Source of the DNA: Gracilaria vermiculophylla
Taxonomy: Eukaryota; Rhodophyta; Florideophyceae; Gracilariales; Gracilariaceae
Direction: 5' to 3'
NCBI GenBank assembly: GCA_019155205.2
Contig: JAHNZQ020000004.1
Location: 213,878 to 226,399, forward strand
Length of the DNA: 12,522 nt
Shown here in pieces: positions 1 through 4,573 of this stretch. Both the position numbers and the translations under genes were made by a program. A model generated the notes under the pieces. The model was not told the origin of the DNA, ran no database searches, and saw only the letters and a program-made list of their open reading frames with translations. Numbering within the stretch: the first letter of the stretch is position 1; the number at the start of each line of letters is the position of its first letter.

Positions 1-961
1 AATTCCCCCGGCTCGCGACAGCGGATACCGGAGACCACCTTTAGGAATACGCGCCTTTGGAGTCACTAAAAACTCCTAACGGACGTTGTGCTTTACTACC
101 TCGACAGGAGGGCTGACAGTACCACAAAAAAGAAAATAAGGTACCTCTCTTTCCTTGCCGTTCAAAAGTTAGGAAAAGCTTTGAGGTAAAAGATCCATCC
201 GCCATTATGTTCAGAAGTGGTGATGTTTCGAGTGTATTGATATCGTTCTCGCTACTAGGTGTGCCAAAGAATGCATGCCAGAAGCAAAGCTTGTCATCCG
301 CAACGGCCTCCAGAGTTACAGCTGGTTTCCGTTCTTTGCCCTGAAATTGACCCATGCATGCTACTGGACAGTTTTTCCATAACAATTGTGAGCAATCAAT
401 GCTCCCAATCAAACCCGGAAACCCCCTGTGGCGATTTCTCCTTTGTATGCATGCAAGATCTGTAGCGTTGGGAACTCGTGTAAATTTCTCACTAAAGCCG
501 GCAATCACACATTGACAAAAGCTCGTCAGGGACTCTGATGCTTTGAATTTTGCCATACGAACATATTTGTCTACGCTGTCCGCGGCGCATCCATAAACTA
601 GTAGGCGGAGTGCGGCTGTGTCCTTTTTTTCCGTGCTGAACCCTGTACTCCTCCGCAGTCAGGCCTTTGTAGAATGTAGTGGTATTGAGTTCCAAGTTTT
701 TCGCTTAAATTTTGGAACAGGTTCCGGAAAACACGGAGACAGACGGAAATGGACTTCGGTATACAACGAATTATTGTCAAGTTAGTCCTTGTAGAGCTTT
801 TAATGACCTATCTGTTTTGCACGGTCAATGTTTGGTGCTCTACCGACAAAAAAACCTCCATCTTTTATTTCTTCACTCTCGGAATCACTGCTACTGAGCA
901 ATTCTTGTGTGAGCTCATCGAGAGCTTCATCTTGTTCCACAACGATCAGAGAGTATGACAT
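1..961 (-). pseudogene. PIF/Harbinger transposase remnant, broken and cut by the window's left edge
   Basis: Reading right to left, the pieces follow the order of a PIF/Harbinger (DDE_Tnp_4, 'plant transposon protein') transposase. There is an acidic N-terminus from the ATG at 959-961, then GRAPNIDR (about 810-840), KLYKD and SLYTEVHF (740-800), an ILQRPDCGG segment (about 655-690), and TAALRLLVYGCAADSVDKYVRM running into an open stretch that ends at 41. The catalytic core shows GSIDCS with the first Asp at 395-397, WKNCP, and HAFFGTPSSENDIN with the second Asp at 242-244. The frame is interrupted by TAA at 800-802 (H-stop where the family usually has HQ) and TAA at 782-784. It also slips near 735-745 and back near 640, next to an A7 run on the coding strand. 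After the second Asp the reading frame degenerates around 170, and the region of the third acidic residue is not recognisable. What is seen: family motifs, stops and frame changes. Inferred: a dead, non-autonomous copy. No terminal inverted repeat or target duplication was identified. Confidence 0.85.
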
Positions 962-1191
962 ATGACGCAGCTTGAGACGGTGATGAAGCTCAGATTTGCC
1001 GCCCGTTAGAGATGGGAGGATAACGAGCAAAAAAACAGAAAAGCAAAAAAGTTTGCGCCAATAAACGGAAGGCACGCGCACACGTTTTGATCATTTTATG
1101 GCTGTTCTCTTGTCGCCGGTGAAGATGCTTTTACTGTCCAAACTTTTGTATTTGCGGCCAAGTCTAATTATTCACTAGCTTTGGTTTTTGT
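962..1191. other. Inter-transposon spacer, no gene seen
   Basis: This AT-richer stretch lies between the Harbinger N-terminus and the recognisable Tc1/mariner sequence. It has no convincing reading frame. An AATAAA occurs on the plus strand at about 1060-1065, but no gene upstream on that strand would use it. The right part may include unrecognisable 5' portions of the Tc1 transposase, since the first catalytic Asp of that family must originally have been further upstream. Confidence 0.5.
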
Positions 1192-1515
1192 CTCCATGAA
1201 AAAAATTTCATTTTTCAACAGGATCCTGCCCCTGTACACACTGCATCGTGGATCAAAGAATAGCTGCAGGAGTCAAAGGAATTTGTTTTAGAGTAGCCCG
1301 TGCGCTCACCAGATTTGAACCCAATAGAAACCGTATGGAGACTGCTGGCGAGGATGGTTTGTGCGCATGGAAGGCAATTTCAGACATTTATTGAATTCAA
1401 AAACTGCATTAAAAATTGCTGGAAATCTGCAACAGTTTCAAGTGTAGAAACGTTCATCAATTTGATGCCAAAACGTTGCATTAGCATTATACAGCAAAAA
1501 GAGGATGCAAAATAA
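1192..1515 (+). pseudogene. Tc1/mariner transposase, 3' fragment with DD34E spacing and two in-frame TAGs
   Basis: The frame reads FIFQQDPAPVHT followed by SPDLNPIETVW, the two hallmark blocks of the Tc1/mariner DDE_3 domain, and continues to a TAA at 1513-1515. The second catalytic Asp is at 1222-1224 and the Glu at 1327-1329. Exactly 34 residues lie between them, which is the canonical Tc1 DD34E spacing. The tail (GRQFQTFIEFKNCIKNCW, then LMPKRCISIIQQ) matches the usual C-terminal layout. In-frame TAG codons at 1261-1263 and 1294-1296 stand where the family normally has Trp (KEW and LEW/EWP), so both look like TGG to TAG changes. The N-terminal DNA-binding region and first Asp are not found. 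I infer a decayed fragment. No TA-flanked inverted repeats were identified. Confidence 0.88.
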
Positions 1516-2082
1516 ACTATTTGATCGTCGCGCAGAAAAGATTTGTTAATGATGATCATATGTCTTTGAAACAGTTTTATGACTTCACTTTTTTCTGAAA
1601 GCTAGTTTTGTAGGCGTACAGTATATTTACCTTTACATTTGGAGCTCTTTTTGACAATTCACAGCATGTCGTCGGTTTTTGATCCAGTCTGTATGTCGAC
1701 CGCCGGCGTCGCGATGCGTCCCGTCTCTCGGGGGCATCGAACGCACGCGATGGCCCCCCACGAGCCGACGCACCGAGCCTTTTTGTAAACATGATTCAAC
1801 CTCCGCCGTTCCGCTTCCGTGTCGCCGAGCCCAAAGCCCGAACGCGCACCCGCCCAACCGCGGGCGGCCGCAGGCGCGTGGGGCGCGGGCGCGCCGCGCG
1901 CTCGGCCGCGCGCGTTGTGCGGCGCCGCTGCGCAGCGTGCGCCGCGGCGCGCGCGCACGCGCGGTGCGCGCGCGCAGCCGGCTCAGCGCTGCGCGCGCGC
2001 GCACGTGGGCGTCGCGCGCCGCACGCGCCTCGCACAGCCGCGCGCGCGCGCACGCAGCGCGCGCGCCGAGGCGACGGGGCGA

Positions 2083-2190
2083 GGCGGGGGGGGCGGGTGG
2101 GCGGGCGCGGGCGCGGGCGCGCATCTAAAAGCGGCTGACGTGTTTGCGTTTATCGTGTGCGGCATCACATGGGGGGGGGCGGGGGAAGGG
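2083..2190 (+). repeat. G-run tracts with G-quadruplex potential
   Basis: Two plus-strand G-rich blocks occur here. At 2083-2121 several runs of three or more G are separated by one to three bases, including an eight-G run and GGGTGGGCGGG. At 2171-2190 there is a nine-G run followed by C, GGGGG, AA, GGGG. Both meet the simple four-run, short-loop rule for G-quadruplex folding. They lie 3' of the minus-strand secreted-protein gene, so its transcript would carry the C-rich strand. Folding in the cell is an inference only. Confidence 0.5.
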
Positions 2191-2240
2191 GTATCGACAA
2201 AAAATATAGCGGCGCGGTGCGCACGCGGGCGGGGCGACAG

Positions 2241-2262
2241 GCGCGCGCGCGCGCGCGCGCGC
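2241..2262. repeat. (GC)11 dinucleotide tract, Z-DNA-prone
   Basis: Eleven perfect GC units sit about 30 bp downstream of the stop codon of the secreted-protein gene. Long (CG)n alternation is the classical Z-DNA-forming sequence. It is unusual because CpG is normally lost from methylated eukaryotic genomes, so its survival suggests that the tract is not methylated in the germ line. Confidence 0.85.
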
Positions 2263-2292
2263 CGGCGGCGGCCACGCGCGTGCGCGCGGCCA

Positions 2293-2979
2293 CTACAAGG
2301 CGCGCGGCGCGGCGGCGCACGGCGGCGCGGACGAGCGGTGCGACGGGTAGAAGGCGCAGGCGCCGAAGCGGCCCGTGCCGGTGAAGACGCGGCGGCGCAG
2401 CTCGCCCGGGTCCGTGACGGACAGGCTGAAGGCGGTGGCGGCGCGGTACGCAAACATGGGCAGCAGGTGGCCAAAGTCGAAGTTGACGGTGGTGCGCACG
2501 AACGGCAGGCGGCGCACGGCGCGCAGCTGCTCCTCCGACACGGCGGCCGACAGCCACACGGTGCGCCCCTCCGCGCGCGCAAACGCGCACAGCGAGGAGG
2601 AGGACGCGTACGGCGCGGGCGCGCGCGACGGCACGCAAAAGTGCGCCGCGCCCGCCGTGGGCAGCACCTGCGGCGGCGCGAACGCGTACGAGTACGCCAC
2701 CTGCGCCGAGCACGACACGGTGTTCTCGGTGAGGCTGTAGTTGCCGGTGCGCACGTACGCCGTGGTGGCCTGGATCATGATGCACGACAGCAGAATGGAG
2801 TCCTCGCGCGGGTCGTTGCGCGTGTGGTTCTGCTGCACGTCCACGGTTTGTATGGACACGCACGGCTGCTGCAGCGGGGCGCTGAGCTGCGGCTGCGGCT
2901 GCGGCGGCGGCGTGGCGGCGGCGCACAGCGTGGCGAGCACAGCCAGCGACAGACACAGGACGGTATGCGACAGCTTCAT
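2293..2979 (-). CDS. Putative secreted Cys-containing protein, family not recognised
   Basis: A 228-residue intronless ORF begins with a textbook signal peptide: Lys2, a hydrophobic core (about 7-19), and an AAA-type cleavage site near residue 22. A Pro/Gln-rich mature start follows. The signal peptide is why I choose the ATG at 2977-2979 over an in-frame ATG 33 bp upstream. The mature part has seven cysteines (about 40, 66, 90, 115, 131, 208, 221) and two N-glycosylation sequons (N51-H-T, N80-Y-S), consistent with an extracellular or lumenal protein. It contains no second membrane segment and no domain I recognise. Evidence that it is real in such GC-rich DNA: it is rich in Ile, Phe, Tyr, Asn and Val instead of the Ala/Arg/Gly expected by chance. 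It ends at TAG. On the minus strand, TTTAAA lies at 3095-3100, about 115 bp upstream. Function unknown. Confidence 0.65.
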   Translation of the reverse strand: MKLSHTVLCLSLAVLATLCAAATPPPQPQPQLSAPLQQPCVSIQTVDVQQNHTRNDPREDSILLSCIMIQATTAYVRTGNYSLTENTVSCSAQVAYSYAFAPPQVLPTAGAAHFCVPSRAPAPYASSSSLCAFARAEGRTVWLSAAVSEEQLRAVRRLPFVRTTVNFDFGHLLPMFAYRAATAFSLSVTDPGELRRRVFTGTGRFGACAFYPSHRSSAPPCAAAPRAL

Positions 2980-3090
2980 GGGGTGGGCGGAGGGTGGAGC
3001 ACAGGGGCGCAAGGGGGTGACGAAAGGGAGTGCGGCAAGAGATACGAGGCGTGCGAGCTAACGAGGTGCAGCGCGGCGCGGCGCAACTGC

Positions 3091-3100
3091 TGGTTTTAAA
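3091..3100 (-). promoter_or_regulatory. Possible TATA-like element of the secreted-protein gene
   Basis: The plus-strand TGGTTTTAAA reads TTTAAAACCA on the minus strand. It is an isolated A/T patch in very GC-rich sequence about 115 bp upstream of the chosen ATG, a reasonable core-promoter distance. This is suggestive only. Confidence 0.3.
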
Positions 3101-3375
3101 GCGGTGACAGTTGGTGAGAGCGTGAGATTGTTGTTTTGTTCAACGTGCGCGGCTGCTGTTACGGCAGACGCGTATGTAGCGATGGCGCCAGCAAGGACGC
3201 GGCTGGCGGCGTTTATTACACTCGCAGGTAACGTCGATGGCGGAGCGAGCAGCACGTGCGCTGAGCGCCTGGCGCGGGGCGCATGGCGGCACGGGCGGCG
3301 TGGAGGCGAGCAGGTTACACTGGGTGACAGCGCAGCCGATGCTGCAGCGGGTGGCGGCGGTGGGGGCGATCGGAG

Positions 3376-3515
3376 GGGGCGGCGGCGATGGGAGCGCGGC
3401 GGCGGCAGCGGCGGCAGCAGCGGCGCGTGGCGACGGCGGCAGCGGCAGCGGCGGCGGCAGCGGCGGCGGCAGCGGCGGCGGCGGCAGCGGCGGCGGCAGC
3501 GGCGCCAGTGGCGGC
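3376..3515 (+). repeat. Imperfect GGC/AGC trinucleotide repeat with a 12-bp higher-order unit
   Basis: About 140 bp consist almost wholly of GGC and AGC triplets. In the right half (about 3449-3505) they form a GGCGGCGGCAGC pattern. One frame would encode a GGGS-like chain and others poly-Ala or poly-Arg/Gln, so it is best read as a non-coding microsatellite. The interrupted pattern suggests slippage followed by point mutation. Confidence 0.8.
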
Positions 3516-3717
3516 TGAGGCGCTTACAAGCGCGCGAGCACGCGCGGTGCGCTGTTGCGACCAGCGCGCGCGCGCCAAACGTGAGGCGAGCGGCGCAACG
3601 GTGCGTTGCTGCCGGCCTCGTTGCCGCGTGCCGCGGCGCGCGCCTCGAGCGGCTTGGACGTGTGTAAGCGTCGGGCGTGCCGTGCGCGCTGCAGCTGCGC
3701 GAGTACGCCGGCGCTGC

Positions 3718-3721
<4 letters not shown>

Positions 3722-3754
<33 letters not shown>
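3722..3754 (+). repeat. (GGC)11 microsatellite
   Basis: Eleven uninterrupted GGC units lie in the intergenic region between the divergent secreted-protein and CAF-1 genes. A (GCA)5 tract follows at 3781-3795. Pure CGG/GGC runs are prone to length change and to hairpin or quadruplex formation. Confidence 0.9.
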
Positions 3755-3755
<1 letters not shown>

Positions 3756-3780
3756 TGGCGCGCAGAGCGCGGGCGCGCGC

Positions 3781-3795
3781 GCAGCAGCAGCAGCA
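3781..3795 (+). repeat. (GCA)5 microsatellite
   Basis: Five perfect GCA units lie 26 bp after the (GGC)11 run, in non-coding sequence. Confidence 0.85.
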
Positions 3796-3962
3796 AGGAC
3801 AGCGCCGCGCGCGCGTTGGCGCGCGCACCCCCCGCCGCGCGCTGCGCGCACCACACGCCGCGCGCTGCGCGCCGTGTAGCCGCGTGCGTCACGCGCCGCG
3901 CGCCCGAGGGGCTCACGTCACAGCGCCGCACGAGTCGTGCAATGCGCGCATGTGCGCCCCGT

Positions 3963-4074
3963 CCACTACGCGCGCCGCCAATTACGCGACGCGCCAATTA
4001 CGCGCGCCGTCAATTACGCGCGCCGTCAATTACGCGACCCGTCAATTACGCGACCCGTCAATTACGCCACCCGT
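3963..4074 (+). repeat. Seven-unit 16-bp tandem array upstream of the CAF-1 gene
   Basis: The core CAATTACG starts at 3979, 3995, 4011, 4027, 4043 and 4059, an exact 16-bp period. A degenerate leading copy (CCACTACG) starts at 3963. The consensus is CAATTACGCG[AC][CG]CCGT. Units 3995 and 4011 are identical, as are 4027 and 4043, so growth was by recent local duplication. Because 16 is not a multiple of three, the array is not protein-coding. Each unit places an ATTA core beside an ACGCG core. The latter resembles the MCB/MBF cell-cycle box, which would suit an S-phase gene 500 bp downstream, but no binding factor is known from the sequence. Confidence 0.9.
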
Positions 4075-4340
4075 GAAACAATTGGTCGCCAGCGAAACAC
4101 TGCTCGTCGTCACTTCGTCGCGCGCCCGGTCGCTGCACCGCCGCCGTCGCCCAACGTCCCCCGCTCTCGCTCTCTCTCTCTCTCTCTCTATCATGTCTCA
4201 AACCGGATGAACGTGCGGCGTTTCACACGACCGCCACACCCCGCTTCGCTTACGCCGTCAAGGCGTATCGCTTTGTGCCCGACGCCGCTCTGCGCACGCG
4301 TGTGCGCGCGCGCCAGTCAACGCTCGCGGCGCGCCGCGCG
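4075..4340. promoter_or_regulatory. Distal upstream region of the CAF-1 gene
   Basis: This non-coding stretch lies between the 16-bp array and the E2F-type cluster. It holds an ACAATTG half-copy of the array core next to unit seven, the CT microsatellite, and mixed-composition sequence. No gene is seen. Confidence 0.5.
4170..4189 (+). repeat. (CT)10 microsatellite
   Basis: Ten CT units lie about 385 bp upstream of the CAF-1 start codon. Pyrimidine tracts of this kind are common in core-promoter and 5' UTR regions of plants and algae (Y-patch or GAGA-type elements). A role here is only possible, not shown. Confidence 0.85.
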
Positions 4341-4415
4341 TTTTGGCGCATTGGCGCGCGCGCGTTTTGGCGCAGTGCCGCCCCTTTCGCTTCGCGCCCC
4401 CCCTTTGGCGCCAAA
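4336..4415 (+). promoter_or_regulatory. Cluster of E2F-type sites in the CAF-1 promoter
   Basis: Matches to the E2F/DP consensus TTTSSCGC are packed into 80 bp. They are TTTTGGCGC at 4341-4349, a weaker ATTGGCGCGC at 4350-4359, TTTTGGCGC at 4365-4373, TTCGCGCC at 4391-4398, and the perfect 12-bp palindrome TTTGGCGCCAAA at 4404-4415. The first and third lie in a 24-bp tandem duplication (15 identical bases at 4336-4350 and 4360-4374). The cluster ends about 160 bp before the CAF-1 ATG. CAF-1 subunits are S-phase genes under E2F control in plants and animals, so site identity and gene identity support each other. Binding is inferred. Confidence 0.75.
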
Positions 4416-4573
4416 AACGGCCGCCTTGCTCCGCCTCAGCGCGCCCCGCCCCCCCCGCCTGCGCTCATAGCCGCCGCGCCGCCGCGCCGCCGCACCGCCC
4501 GCCCCCCGTGCCGCCCGCCGCCGCGCAGTCGCCCGCGCCGCGCCCCCACGCCGCCCCCGCACCGCTCCGCGCC

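Larger units (their letters stand above)
1516..2292. other. Gene-free stretch containing the AT-to-GC compositional boundary
   Basis: The left part (to about 1690) has the AT-richer composition of the transposon zone. From about 1690-1750 the sequence becomes extremely CpG/GC rich, with long alternating purine-pyrimidine runs (about 1880-2060), G-runs at 2083-2121 and 2171-2190, and a short AT island at 2197-2210. Many long open frames exist here on both strands, but all are Ala/Arg/Gly/Pro low-complexity translations expected from stop-poor GC DNA. The part next to 2292 probably includes the 3' UTR of the secreted-protein gene. No RNA gene was recognised. Confidence 0.6.
2980..3962. other. 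GC-rich intergenic region between the secreted-protein and CAF-1 genes
   Basis: No credible gene is present. Open frames on both strands translate into Ala, Gly, Arg or Pro homopolymers because of GGC/AGC repeats, and none has a recognisable domain. The part next to 2980 should hold the promoter and 5' UTR of the minus-strand secreted-protein gene. The rest holds trinucleotide repeats (listed separately) and CpG-rich sequence leading to the 16-bp array. Confidence 0.6.

Noticed and set aside
1261..1296. TAG reassigned to Trp
   Set aside because: The CAF-1 gene, the secreted-protein ORF and the right-end ORF all end at TAG with nothing family-like beyond; only transposon remnants have internal TAGs.
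1616..1640. TACAGTATATTTACC as a Tc1 terminal inverted repeat
   Set aside because: The orientation is wrong for the right end of a plus-strand element, and no inverted partner was found to the left of the transposase fragment.
1819..3099. A 426-codon plus-strand open frame across the GC-rich domain
   Set aside because: It is almost all Ala, Arg and Gly, as chance gives in stop-poor CpG DNA, and it runs antisense to the secreted-protein gene, which has far better coding character.
3058..3879. Several 100-250 codon frames with poly-Pro, poly-Ala, poly-Arg or GGGS-like runs, including 3237-3518
   Set aside because: They are translations of GGC/AGC repeats in different frames with no domain outside the repeat; GGGS resemblance is only codon arithmetic.
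3963..4074. CRISPR-like array
   Set aside because: Units are 16 bp and abut directly with no unique spacers, and the genome is eukaryotic.
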